Assembly: GCA_039720395.1 (NCBI GenBank)
Contig: CM077833.1
Span: 10,663,133 to 10,727,132 of the forward strand
Direction: 5' to 3'
Length of the DNA: 64,000 nucleotides
Source: Liquidambar formosana
Taxonomy: Eukaryota > Streptophyta > Magnoliopsida > Saxifragales > Altingiaceae
Shown in pieces: positions 1 through 10,048 of the stretch (positions are counted from its first letter, which is position 1; each line of letters opens with the position of its first letter). Position numbers and translations under genes: made by a program. The notes under the pieces were generated by a model, which saw only the letters and a list, made by a program, of their open reading frames with translations, had not been told where the DNA came from and did not search any database.

Positions 1-737
1 TCCTTGTTAAGTGGTATCCTCTTTCACCTTCATGGCTTAAATTGAATACTGATGCCCTGGCTAAAGGGAATCCGGTCCTGCAATTGCTGCTGGTGTATTT
101 AGGAAATGTAGAGGTTTTGTGAAAGGGGTTTACTGCTCTACTCTTGGTATTCAGTCTGCATTTGTTGCCGAGTTGATGGCTATTATTTGTTGTATTGAGC
201 AAGCTTGGAATAATGGGTGGCGAAATCTTTGGTTAAAATGTGATTTAGCTTCAGTTATCCAACACCTTCACAATCAGGATTATAAGCCTCCTTGGAAATT
301 GAAGACTCAATGGCGTAATTGTCAATATTATTTGCATTAGATGAACTTTCAATTTAGCCATATTTTTCGTGAAGGTAATGTGGCTGACAAATGTGCTAAT
401 ATAAGATTAAGTTTCAACAGTTTTCAGTGGTGGTGGTCTACCCCCAAGGAAATTATGCTTATCCTTCAGCATGACTCTTGTGGTCTGCCTTCTTACAAAT
501 TTAGATATTAGAGGTTATTTATTTCTTTTTCTCTTGTGAGTCTTGGCATATGACCAAAGCTTTTAATCTTTTCTTTTTTTATCTTATCTTGTACTCTTAC
601 TTTCTTTTATTAATAAATTCTAGGTGAATAGCACAGGATTTAGAACTCCTAGGGTGCCAACCCAGTTGGGATGTTGGGTTGTTCTATGATGCTTAAAGCT
701 CCTTAATTTTATTTTATTTTATTTTTTTTAAAAAAAA
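1..737 (+). mobile_element. LINE (L1-type) 3' end with RNase H-like domain, degraded
   Basis: The translation resembles the C-terminal RNase H domain of plant L1-type LINE ORF2. It includes LNTDALAKGN near base 40, an AELMA..CIEQAW helix near 170 and LWLKCDLASVI near 230, then HIFREGNVADKCAN near 360. The asparagine-threonine-aspartate start and the REGN..AD end are typical of the plant RVT_3/RNase H family. It is broken: the frame shifts near base 75 and a stop falls near 338. A 3' UTR-like stretch contains the repeated words CCAACCCAGTTGGGATGTTGGG, followed by an A/T-rich tail near 700-737. The 5' part lies outside the window. No function is expected. Confidence 0.7.
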
Positions 738-1379
738 GGAAATAAAATCAAAAGAAGAGAAATAAAAAAAAATTAAAAAAAAAAGGGTAAAAGAATAATC
801 TTTTGGTAGTCAAAGGCATCACTTCTTAATTTGTTTCACATGATTAGTTGTCAAAACATTTTGATTTTTTTGGTTATTCTATTAGTGGAAGAGTAGAAAG
901 AGAACATTAATTCAGCATAATAAATAAAATTTAAAAGTTTGAAACCTCAAGTACTTCATTTTTTTTTTCCCCACTTAGGTTAGTAGATTAGTAGTTGATG
1001 TAATTGCTGAAGCCGGTTTCGAATTTTATATGTTAAACTAGATTGACCTGTATCAATTGATTAGGTCAACTGGACATATTTCGCGTAGGTTATTGCTCAT
1101 ATATATATTATTTATAATTATAATGCTAATGGCATATTAGCCTAACGACACTTCTCCCTCCTTTAAAGGAGGAGGTCCTTGTTTAGAAAAGTGATAAAAG
1201 TAAATTTAAATATACATGTGATAGTATTATAAGTTACCAGAAATAACAAAAATCATTTAATTAATGAAACACCTTTTTTGTGATTCAAATTTTACATCTC
1301 TTCTAGTTTTCAAGGATAGACTTTTGATCCATAGAAGGTTCTTCAATCCCTCCTTCCCTCCATCCTTCCACTCCTAAAA
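738..1379. other. AT-rich intergenic stretch, no gene seen
   Basis: I see no supported gene. The stretch has homopolymer A and T runs and a short perfect palindrome near 1155-1175 (CCTCCTTTAAAGGAGGAGG), perhaps a degraded element end. Confidence 0.6.
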
Positions 1380-1484
1380 TTGTGTTTCTAAAGTGTTGTC
1401 TCAATTTCAAATTATTGTCCACTTTGGCCCTGCACAAGGGTTGGTTTCACTAATTTATCCCCTCAGGCTTAGTGCCCAAAAGGC

Positions 1485-1493
1485 ATCTCTCAA
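1485..1493. repeat. 9-bp target site duplication, left
   Basis: ATCTCTCAA immediately before the element at 1494-2584. The same nine bases follow it. Confidence 0.85.
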
Positions 1494-2584
1494 GGGAGCA
1501 GCTATTGCAACCCCCTAAAGTTATCACTTGTCCCCCCTGATTTCCCCACCACTCAAATTTACATACCCAGCCCACATAAATACTAAAATACCCCTCCTTC
1601 TAAATAACCTCTAACCCTTCTCACCCATCCCCCTCCCCTACACAACACCCCACGATCTGGAAGAACCCACCCCACACCCCCATAGCAGTGATGACCGACG
1701 AGGAAGGGCGACAGCAACGGCAACGATGACGGCAAGCACAAGCATACCTCTAATCCTTCTCACCCATCCCCTTTCCCCCACACAACACCCTACGATTGGA
1801 AGAACCCACCCCACCCCCCATAGCAGTGACGAAGCCTGCAACAAGAATTAAACCTGCTAAAAAGAAAGTAATAATCCAATGTTAGGAAAAGAAAAAAAAA
1901 ACAAACAAACAAACAAACTATTCTGGAACTGTTTGGTTAATTAAGACTGAATACTTTCCACATGTTTGATTTCTTGAAACCGAACATATTTATCTTAAAT
2001 AGTCAGATGAAACCGAACAGCATTACTGAATAATCCATGCAATGTTTGGTTTTATAAAATCGAACAAAATATTTATGATTGGTTATATAAAACCGAACAT
2101 TACTATAATGTTCGGATAACTAGAGATGAACATGCGTGACTATATTAAAAAAAATTTGCCATTTTGCATACTTTGAAGCCAAAATACATACCTCATTGCT
2201 GCCAACACCATCCCAACTGACCTCTTGCTCGTCCATTGCTCATAGAAAACGTAAAAACTACTACAAATGGGTTATGGATTTTTGCTTAAGGGTTGTTGTG
2301 GGAGAATGAGGGATGAGATGATACATTGGTTAGGCGTGGTTATGAGAGAGTGAGAGTTGCCGGAGAGAGTTGATAGAAGCGCCGGAGAGAGTTGCCGGAG
2401 AATAGCACGGGGGAGTGGCTTAGGAGAGGGTTCAAACGTGAAGGATAAAGGGGGGGTGGGGTGTGTTCAGCACTTTGTTTAAGAGACTTAAAGCCCTTTT
2501 TGGTCATTTTGTATCATAATTGTTCTAATTAAAAAATATGTGGGGGTGAACTAATAACTTTGGGGGGTTGCAATAGCCGTTCCC
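1494..2584. mobile_element. Non-autonomous Mutator-like element (MULE)
   Basis: The element is 1091 bp. Both ends read inward as GGGA(G/A)C(A/G)GCTATTGCAACCCCC then AAAGTTAT, a terminal inverted repeat of about 30 bp that continues more weakly to about 45 bp. It is flanked by an exact 9-bp duplication, the length typical of the Mutator superfamily. No transposase is visible. The interior has a tandem duplication of about 137 bp (units near 1609 and 1746), the word AAACCGAACA several times between 1975 and 2105, and repeated CCGGAGAGAGTTG words near 2350-2400. It splits an older LTR-like sequence. Confidence 0.85.
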
Positions 2585-2593
2585 ATCTCTCAA
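2585..2593. repeat. 9-bp target site duplication, right
   Basis: ATCTCTCAA directly after the element, identical to 1485-1493. Confidence 0.85.
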
Positions 2594-2960
2594 AGAGGAG
2601 TGTTCAATGCTATTTTACAAGCCCATCTTAGATATTATCTGCAACTGGATACTAAATTACTAGTATCCCTACCTCGGTGTAAGTATGACTGTAACTCTAA
2701 TACCAATGTTAAAAATGTAGCTCAATTCCCACCTTGAAGTATTATATGTCTTGGCATAACAGTTGGTCTCATGAGTTTGTCTTCTAGACTTAGTTCCCAA
2801 AATGTGCTTCTCAAAGGAGGAGTGTCTACTGTCTTGTGCCATCTTATAAATCCATCCTAAGGCGTCATCCTCATCTGATGTAAAATACTAACAAATACTA
2901 AAACTAAAGCATCAAATATGAAATATTATTAGATAAACGTAGGAAACAAAGAATTCTATT

Positions 2961-2962
<2 letters not shown>

Positions 2963-2993
<31 letters not shown>
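2963..2993. repeat. (TA)n microsatellite at the left edge of the pararetrovirus
   Basis: About 15 TA units. A second (TA)n tract lies at the other edge (6881-6905). The flanking text beside both tracts is also similar (AAATATGAAATATTATTAGA against AAATGTTAAATACTATTAGA). Confidence 0.9.
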
Positions 2994-2995
<2 letters not shown>

Positions 2996-3096
2996 AAAGT
3001 GGATGGAGAGGGAAGTATTACAGTGCGAGATGGTATTTTTCTGGAGAAGAAGAAATCTAATCAATTCCAGTCCCCAATTACAATGGTCATCCTTCT

Positions 3097-3104
3097 CTTA
3101 TATA
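3097..3104 (-). promoter_or_regulatory. TATA box of the pararetroviral intergenic region
   Basis: TATATAAG on the minus strand, about 370 bp past the end of the second viral ORF. In caulimovirids the pregenomic RNA promoter sits in this intergenic region. A run of near-direct repeats just upstream of it (3176-3345) resembles an enhancer block. Present activity is unknown. Confidence 0.45.
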
Positions 3105-3175
3105 GGAGAAGGGATTCCTATGCCTATTCATAAAGCTGAGCAGTACCATTCAATCACGTGAAAGGGTTCTGCTAC

Positions 3176-3345
3176 TTTGTTTGAGTGGAGTTACTGTTGC
3201 CATGTGAAGGGTACTTGTCTGTTGCTGAGTGGCGTTACTGTTACCATGTGAGGGGTACTTGTCTATTGCCTTTTACTGTTGAGGATGCTTGTCGGTGTCC
3301 ATTGCTTTGGCTGGGTAGTGTTACTGTTGCCATGTGAAAGGATTA
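3176..3345. repeat. Degenerate tandem repeats upstream of the viral TATA box
   Basis: Three related units contain GTTACTGTT(G/A)CCATGTGA followed by a G-rich word and ACTTGTC or ATTGTC. They start near 3189, 3233 and 3318; the first two are about 44 bp apart. They lie upstream of the minus-strand TATA box. Confidence 0.65.
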
Positions 3346-3471
3346 TTGTCATGATGCTCTTGCGGGAAGTACAATAATAACGTAGATTCGCACGCCTGAT
3401 AGCTTTTGCTGAGCAGAGGTGGTGTGGCCAAAGATTATGTCGGTGATCTAAAGCCTCGTTTAGGCCCTTGC

Positions 3472-4149
3472 TCAATGATGAGGAATGGGAGGGAGAATCC
3501 CAAAGCAGTCATCTTCATTGTCATCTCCTAAATTGACCGAAGCACAGGATCCCTGTTCATCTTCTTCTTCCTTTAGAGATGAAAGAGCCTCCTGGAGATA
3601 TGCTTTTAATTCATTGCTATTAGGAGGAGCAGCAGCCAATTTTGTCATAAGTTGATTTTTTGACAGGAGAGCTTTGGATGAGTCTCCAACTGTTGACTGA
3701 ATTGCCGGATGTTTTTGGAACCATTTCTGAATAGCCTCAGGGGTAATGTGTTCCGTTTTGGCATTGTCCCACCATTTTACATGGAAGGTTCTCCCTAGGC
3801 AAGGAAGTTGTTGTGTACCTGTATAATCATATCTCCAAAACATAATCCATGTTAAACCAAAATTTGCATAGAATAGGAAAAGTTTTGGAAAGATTTGCAA
3901 ATGAGGTTTTGGCTGGATTTGCTGCTCATAGTAAGTGTATGACTTACTAATATTGACGGGTTGCTCTGGAAGGATTTCTTGGATGGAGCCAAAGTAATAC
4001 CACCAATTAAGAAACCATAAAGGGATTGTCTCGATATCAAATTTTTGATCAAAGTAAATCATCCATGAATGACGGTTGATTTTATTTTGAACAAAGAAAG
4101 TGTTTTGCCATGCCTTCTCATAATCAAAGTAATTATAGAGATTAGGCAA
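3472..4149 (-). pseudogene. Caulimovirid ORF2-like protein, C-terminal part
   Basis: An open frame of 225 codons rich in Trp, Tyr and Phe (for example a WFLNWWYYFG stretch), ending in an acidic tail (LKEEEDEQGS, DDNEDD). Its place after the RNase H region matches the second ORF of florendovirus-type genomes, whose role is not established. The 5' part lies in two other frames (4059-4256 and 4204-4746), so at least two frameshifts separate the pieces. The first methionine here is not a natural start. Confidence 0.5.
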
Positions 4150-4256
4150 TATATTGCCTGGAAGTTTTCTGGTTGGAAAAGAGGTTGTCCCCAGTCTGAA
4201 GGACTAATGATTCTCAGAATATTGCAGGTGGAATGGGTAACTGTCTGAGGGATCAT
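4059..4256 (-). pseudogene. Caulimovirid ORF2-like protein, middle part in another frame
   Basis: A short stretch in a third frame that bridges the two larger ORF2 pieces and overlaps both. Continuity of sense across the three frames shows that small indels have broken one original ORF. Confidence 0.4.
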
Positions 4257-4746
4257 TTTCTGGCCTATTGTGTTTGAAAATTGCCGATTTTGTTCCTTTT
4301 TCTAAAACATATTGATACCATGCCTGGTCTTTGCGAAAATCATTTGTCTTATGGTGGAATCCTGGAGGAAAATAGGATTCTATGATGTCCGGGATATCTG
4401 TTTGAGAAAATTCCCTTTCTAGAACCATAATGTCCAAAGAAGAGGGTTTTGCAAAATATAGGCTATGATTTTTGCAAAAATTACTGCTTTTATTTTTCAA
4501 AAGAAGTTGCGAAGATGGAGCAAAAGATGCTCCTAATGGCTCCTCAGATTTAGAAGAAGTTGCAATTTGTTTGCCACTACTCCTAACACTGGAAGCTGCC
4601 AATGAATAAGTTTGTGACTTATTTATTGGGGATACTCGCTGAAAGCTGAGTTGTTGCTGTTGCTGTTTTGTCAATTGCTGTTGCTTGTATTGGTCAAGCA
4701 ATTCTTCTTCTTCTTGAAGATCTTCAAACCATTTTTTCTTTGCCAT
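4204..4746 (-). pseudogene. Caulimovirid ORF2-like protein, N-terminal part
   Basis: Starts MAKKKWFEDLQEEEELLDQY, then a Gln-rich run (KQQQLTKQQQQQ) and a Ser-rich region. The acidic and Gln-rich start looks like a genuine N-terminus. It overlaps the end of the polyprotein region by about 75 bp in a different frame, a compact arrangement expected of a viral genome. The frame is lost near 4204. Confidence 0.5.
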
Positions 4747-5021
4747 GGTTTTTTGCTGGGTAGATGACCCTGTTGCCTGGTTATTTTATTTGATTGGTTG
4801 CCCTTGAGGGGCTTTGGATTTGGCTTTGTTTTGTATGGGCATTCTGAAGAATTGCCCTGTTCTTTGGATATATGACCTTGTAAGAACTCACGAGAGAGGA
4901 AATCAGGGACACAATTGTTTTCTCCTTTAATATATTCTATATCAAAATCAAAAACTGAAAGTATTGCTTGCCATCTAGCAAAAATATGTTTTGATGCAAT
5001 ATTTTTAACATCTTTTTTCAA
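4671..5021 (-). pseudogene. Caulimovirid polyprotein, RNase H C-terminal end
   Basis: Contains FDIEYIKGENNCVPDFLSRE, the typical end of the caulimovirid and retroelement RNase H domain (IKG.N..DFLSR). It continues for about 55 Lys- and Asn-rich residues. It is frameshifted relative to the preceding RNase H piece near 5030-5045. Confidence 0.75.
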
Positions 5022-5454
5022 AACAGGTTTTGCAGCTTGACAGTCTACTCTTAGTAGAAATTTCTAGGTTTAAAATATCATCTTGGAATTTTGAAATACA
5101 CAAAACTATAGATAATATTTCTTTTTTGATTGTTGAATATTTTGCTTGTGCTGTGTTCCAAGTACCAGATGTGAATCTAACAATTTTGTATGTATTGCCC
5201 ATCCTTTGCATAAGGATACCACCATAACCTATGTCTGATGCATCGGTTTGGACTATCTTAAATGTGGAAGGATCTGCTAAGCTAAGACAGGGAAGGGCTC
5301 TAGCCTTCTGTTTTAACCTTTTGACAGTATTTGTGTACTCCTGGGTCCATACCGGGGGATCTTTTCTAAGTCTCCTCCTGAGAATTGCACATTCTTGACT
5401 AAGGTTGGGGTAAAAGTCTACAATGTAATTGAGACACCCTAAAAACCTTTGCAA
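5005..5454 (-). pseudogene. Caulimovirid polyprotein, RT thumb/connection and RNase H start
   Basis: Contains QRFLGCLNYI, the conserved motif just after the RT palm, and QTDASDIGYGGIL, the RNase H active-site strand with its first catalytic Asp. A later KEILSIV carries the catalytic Glu-type position. It is joined in sense, but not in frame, to the RT piece upstream (frame break between 5454 and 5547) and to the RNase H end downstream. Confidence 0.8.
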
Positions 5455-5546
5455 CTGTTTTTTGTCTTTTATTTCATCAGGAAATTTTTCTGCAAATTGG
5501 ATTGACCTTTCTATAGGGACAATGGTTCCCTGATAGATATGATGTC

Positions 5547-6353
5547 CTAAAAATCTAATCTTTGTTTGAAAAGATTAATCTTTGTAGGACTCAAGGCTAA
5601 ACCATTTTGCTTGATTAAATGGAAAAATGTGTTAAGATGTTTCCAATGTTGCTCTATTGATTTTGAGAACACTAATACATCATCAATGTATACAATAGTG
5701 AATTCAGTGTATTGCGTAAATATTGCATTCATTATATTTTGGAATTCTGAAGGGTCATTCTTTAAACCAAAAGGCATTACATTCCATTCGTAATGGCCAA
5801 AAGGGACTGTGAAAGCAGTCTTATACCTATCTTCTTCAGCTATTTGTATTTGCCAAAATCCTGACTTCATGTCGAATTTTGAGAATATTGTTGCCTTGCT
5901 AAGCCTTCCTAATAAATCTTTCTTATTAGGTAGAGGATACCTTATCCATTGTAAAGCATCATTTAAACGCTTATAATTTATGACTAACCGTGGAACACCA
6001 CGTTCAATTTCTGCTGCTTTAAAAACATAAAAGGCTGCACAACTCCATGGTGAGCGGCTTTCTCTTATAAGATTTTTAGAGAGCAGTTCTTTAATCTCTT
6101 TTTTGCAGGTTTCAAGCAATTCCTGATTCATTTGAATGGGCCTTGCTTTTGTAGGAATCTGGCTTTCCTGGAAATCTTTCTCATGAGGCAAAGTAACAAT
6201 ATATTTGTTTCTATGCCAGAAAGTATGAGGATTATCAGAACAAATTGTCTTTTTTAATTTGTCTTCAAATTGTTGTATTACAGATTGAAGTTTCCAATCA
6301 CTCAATTGTTGCTCAGTTTGTTTATACTGAATTTCTTGTTTAAGATAATTCAA
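5547..6353 (-). pseudogene. Caulimovirid reverse transcriptase domain
   Basis: An open frame of 268 codons. RT motifs in order are VINYKRLND near residue 124, FSKFDMKSGFWQI near 157, MPFGLKNDPSEFQ near 193 and the catalytic VYIDDVLVFS with YIDD at 222-225. RT domains of this type copy pregenomic RNA into viral DNA. The active-site Asp pair is intact, but the frame breaks immediately after the palm, so no complete enzyme is encoded. Confidence 0.85.
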
Positions 6354-6477
6354 ATGTTTTGTCTTATTTGTTATTAAATTAATTTGTTTTCTTCTGGATA
6401 AACAAATTTATCTTTTAAAATATTGACATCTCTAACCGAGGGTGGGTTAAGAAATTCAAATTTTGTAGTTTTGTCTT

Positions 6478-6918
6478 TTATGTAAGATGTAATTCCTGTT
6501 GTATTAACGCTAAAGGTTGAATGATTGTAATAAAGGGTGTACCTAGTATTACTTCTCTACTCAAGTTTTTAATAAGGATAAATGTTGATTCAACACAAGT
6601 TCCATCATTACATATATGAACTTTGTCTAGTTTGTATTGTATGTTAAGTTTAGCTCCACTGGCTGAACTCAACTCTTCTTTTGTCTTTTGATAATATTTT
6701 GAAGGAATTATTCCTTCTTGTATACAATTCATATCCGCACCAGTATCAATCAATGCAGTTATGAAAAATATACATTGGTCATTTTTGTCTCGTGGGTTTT
6801 GGACCATAATTTTTATGGTAGTATTCCACTTTTGATATGTTATTTGCTTAATGAGTTGGACAAAAACCTCTTCACCAAGGTATATATATATATATATATA
6901 TATATGATGGTTATACAA
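6478..6918 (-). pseudogene. Caulimovirid aspartic protease domain
   Basis: Contains ALIDTGADMNCIQ, the retropepsin active-site DTGA motif, and EVILGTPFI, the ILG.PF strand that follows in this family. The first 13 or so residues are translated from the (TA)n tract and are not viral, so the real viral sequence begins near 6880 and is truncated at its 5' side. A frame change separates it from the RT piece at 6353. Confidence 0.75.
6881..6905. repeat. (TA)n microsatellite at the right edge of the pararetrovirus
   Basis: About 12 TA units at the exact point where viral homology stops. Pairs with 2963-2993. Confidence 0.9.
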
Positions 6919-7449
6919 TTAAATATTATGAAATGTTAAATACTATTAGATATGTGTAGGAAATTATGAGAATTCTTTGTTGGAATGCAATGTGAAACCA
7001 TATACTGACACAGTGAACGAAAAGTTTTATATTAAAATACTATTTGTTGCTGTTTTTTTTTTTTTTTCTTTTCCACCTGATTCTTTATGATTTAATTGAC
7101 TATATAAAAAAAATATTAAAAGAACAAAAATTATTTATAATTTTAAAGTTTTATCTTTTTTATAGTATTTTTTTAAGAGAAAATTAGCGAACTTGTGGAG
7201 TCGTACGTGTAACGCCCCAAAATTTATAAACCGTAAACACATACAATTTTTTTTATGAGCTCCATACAATAAACCTTTTCAAAAATACATCCTATTTGAA
7301 AAAACAGAATATTGCGCAGCTACGAGTAGCCATGGTTAACCCAAAACTCATCATCAATATACATTGGTCAACCAAATGAATAAAATTACATCTGCTTTAA
7401 ATAAAAATACATGTACGCGATAACTTCTCCAAATCTCGACCCCAATTCT
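6906..7449. other. Intergenic, possible LTR fragment
   Basis: No gene. Near 7209 the text TGTAACGCCCCAAAATTTAT resembles the ends of the LTR family at 24910-29503, but I cannot define the other end. Confidence 0.35.
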
Positions 7450-7863
7450 ACTACGTGCCTCCAACAATTACCACACATTAGTATTGTTCTTATTACCCAC
7501 TAGTCCACTACTCTTCAAGAAATCCCTGCCTTGCAAACAGTCCTGCCAACTCCATGAGGATGAAAATGTAAACAGTGTTTTTGGCACATGATTTATTTAT
7601 GAGGCCCTACTGGTTAGAAAGCTCAGATTACTGATGGGCAGAACTCTGCTTAGTAAAGAGTTTTCTCTGAATCGAAGTACCCCCTTGGTTTACAAAGATA
7701 CTCCCAGCTCTTACAATCAAACATGAACCATCCTAGATCTCTTTCTTCGACCATACTCTCACTCAACTCTTGGCTGAGGCCTTTTGATAGCTTAGACAAC
7801 ATAAGATAGATAGTGTAACGCCGGCCTTCCACATTACGAGATATTGTAATTACCTATCTCGGC

Positions 7864-8171
7864 TTTTTTTGCTGAATATTACTTTTTAAATAATTTATTC
7901 TACCTTTTGTATGATTTTCAACTTTATTCCACATTACTGATAAATCGTGGTTGTTAACCACGTTTTTAATAAAATCGTGATTAGCAACCACGTTTTATCC
8001 TAGATATACAAACTCTCATAGGTAATCCGAATGTATACGAAACTTAAAATCGTAGTTGCTAGCCATAATTTAAATAAAACCAACACGATTTATCAGTAAT
8101 TCAGAATAAAACTGAAAATCATACAAAAGATAGAATAAATTATTCAAAGGTAATATTTAAGGAAAAGAGTC
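7864..8171. mobile_element. MITE with long terminal inverted repeats
   Basis: About 308 bp. Arms of about 85 bp pair at high identity, for example AATAATTTATTCTACCTTTT at the left against its complement near 8134, and ACTGATAAATCGTG against CACGATTTATCAGT. The centre has repeated GTGGTTGTTAACCACG-type palindromes. No target duplication could be fixed. It is absent at the matching point of copy B. Confidence 0.75.
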
Positions 8172-9231
8172 CAAACATCTCTTTCTTGTTCAAAATGAAT
8201 TACAAAGGGATCCCAAAGTATTTAAGTCTTAACAGTAACACCAGTGTCAAAACAGTGACTAACCAAAGGTTGATAGTTCTCAACTTCTCATCCATATTAT
8301 GATTGACAGAAGGCCCTGAATTTTGGGGCATGATTTGAGGGTAGGTTCGAAAATAATCAGTCATCAGCGAAAAAAAGACGGTTAAAGATGGGGCTCCTTC
8401 AAGATAAGCCGACACCTTCGGACACCTCGTCCTCTTTCTACTTCATCATCACTATTATTAATAATAAAAATTTATCTTGGCTATCAAAAAATAAAAATAT
8501 CTGCTAAATTAATGAGAACAGACTCTTCTAAGAATCGCGTCTGAAACTTACCACCCATTCTTTATACAATTTGATGCCTCGACTTCTCATTTTATGAGCC
8601 AAAAGAACAAAAGCACCCTAAAAAGGAGAGGCTATATGAAGTGGGACTTCTTGTAACCTATTATTAGCCAAGGTTTTTGGGATAATTTTATAAATCACTG
8701 TACAAGCTAATAGATCTAAACATACCTCCCTTCAGACTCCTCGTCCTCTTCGTTCTTCATTATTATTGCTATTAATAAAAGTTTTTTTTTATTGCCTATC
8801 CAAATATAAAAATAAAAACCTGTATAAATAAGTTAAACCAATCTGGTGGAGAAAAGACCCTTCTAAGAATCGCTTTTAGAAATTCCCACCCTTTTTTTTT
8901 TTTTTTATAGCTTTTTAAGTCTCAAGTTCTCCCTCATTTTATTAGCCAACAGATATTAATCTAGCTGGAACAAAAGCACTCTAAAAGGTAGAGGTTATAT
9001 GACGTAGGAGTTTCTGTAACCTATTAGCCAAGGTATTTGAGATAATTTCATAAATCACATTGTAGAGGCTAATAAGTATAAACTTGGAAATATTATCCGA
9101 ATTGGGATATTTTATGGCAAGATCTATAGAAGTTTTATTTAATTCCTTTGAAATAAACCTAGAGTCAAGGAAAGGGCACTACAATCATTTTCAGGCTCCC
9201 CACTATCTTTAAAGCATTGATGAAAAGTAAG

Positions 9232-9580
9232 TCATTAGGCTAGCCTAGTGGTGAGGGATGGTGGGGTTAGGACGTAGGATCTTGATTTGGTGATGGTTTC
9301 AAAAAAAAACCATCATTGTACCAGTTTAAGGGGATTGCAACGTGTTTACACAAGAAAATCAATGACCAGTTTGGATCAAAAAACCAAAAAGTTGCTGAGT
9401 TTACCTCAATGGGAGTACTTTTTGGTCTTTTGATCCGAGACGTCTACTATTTTTCTTATGACAATGTGTCACAATCCCCTAAAACCAACATGGTTTGAAA
9501 CCATCACCAAATCCGGATCCAGGTAAAAGGTAAGATTATGATATATTAGGGTTTGAACCCTCCAATTGTAGCGAAAAAAA
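9232..9580 (+). mobile_element. tRNA-derived SINE interrupted by a MITE
   Basis: The left part has a polymerase III A box, TAGCCTAGTGGTGAGGG (9241). After the inserted MITE (9277-9520) comes a B box, GGGTTTGAACCCT (near 9549), then an A-rich tail near 9571-9580. An uninterrupted relative is at 39932-40037 (minus). The same SINE plus MITE composite occurs in duplication copy B (36070-36418), so it is older than the duplication. Confidence 0.7.
9277..9520. mobile_element. Fold-back MITE inside the SINE
   Basis: About 244 bp. Ends are GGATCTTGATTTGGTGATGG and, read inward from the right, GGATCCGGATTTGGTGATGG. Pairing continues through GTTTCAAA and AGGGGATTG(C/T)(A/G)AC for about 65 bp. The superfamily is unclear because the flanking duplication is not firm. 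Confidence 0.75.
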
Positions 9581-10048
9581 AGATGTGTGCTCATCCATGC
9601 GTTTAAGAAGGGGAGGATCTCTAGAAAAGATGTGTTCATCCATGAGTTTACTACTAAAATTTTCCATACACCATTTCCTTGTATGATTCTCCCCCCATCC
9701 TCCCCTCGAGTAAATATTCTTGAAGAACCTCAACACATGATTTTTTTAGAAGATCGTGATCAAAAATCCATTTCTCAATCTCCCCACTCTAAAGACCACA
9801 AATGAAAAACTAATACTAAAATAATCTTTACCCACCCCCACATAATCTTTTCTTTAGACAGTAATTCATCATATCTGTCTTAATCCAAGAAGCAACACTA
9901 AACATCAGGGAACCTTAATTTTGAGTTTATAAACCCTATCAACATCCAGAATTTGCTTACGCAAATCATCTCAAAGTCATATGGCTTTGAAAAACTGATA
10001 CTAAAATAATAAAATAAAGTATAAATTAAAATTTTAACCACTGTGCAA

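Larger units (their letters stand above)
1380..2935 (-). mobile_element. Possible TRIM-like miniature LTR element, split by a Mutator-type insertion
   Basis: Two related direct repeats occur. One runs 1380-1484 and resumes at 2585-2690; the other starts at 2707. Matching words include TAGTGCCCAAAAGGCATCTC against TAGTTCCCAAAATGTGCTTC, and both continue with CAAAG(A/G)GGAG. Between the copies, on the minus strand at 2694-2705, is a sequence matching 10 of 12 bases of the initiator-tRNA-Met primer binding site used by many plant LTR elements. The second repeat begins TG right beside it. This fits 5' LTR, PBS and 3' LTR on the minus strand with almost no internal region. The LTR ends are not firmly defined, so the call is tentative. 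Confidence 0.35.
2994..6880 (-). mobile_element. Endogenous caulimovirid (florendovirus-like) fragment, inactivated
   Basis: On the minus strand the order is aspartic protease, reverse transcriptase, RNase H, a second downstream ORF, then an intergenic region with a TATA box. This is the order in Caulimoviridae with a protease-RT-RNase H polyprotein followed by another ORF. The movement and coat protein regions that should precede the protease are absent, because the segment ends at a (TA)n tract. Several frameshifts break both ORFs, so it cannot make the original proteins. Florendovirus is suggested by the extra downstream ORF and the (TA)n junctions reported for that group; the genus is inference. 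No integrase or LTR is seen, which argues against a Ty3 element. Confidence 0.75.

Noticed and set aside
2994..6880. Ty3/gypsy retrotransposon
   Set aside because: No integrase, chromodomain or LTR pair; gene order and the TATA-bearing intergenic region fit a caulimovirid better.
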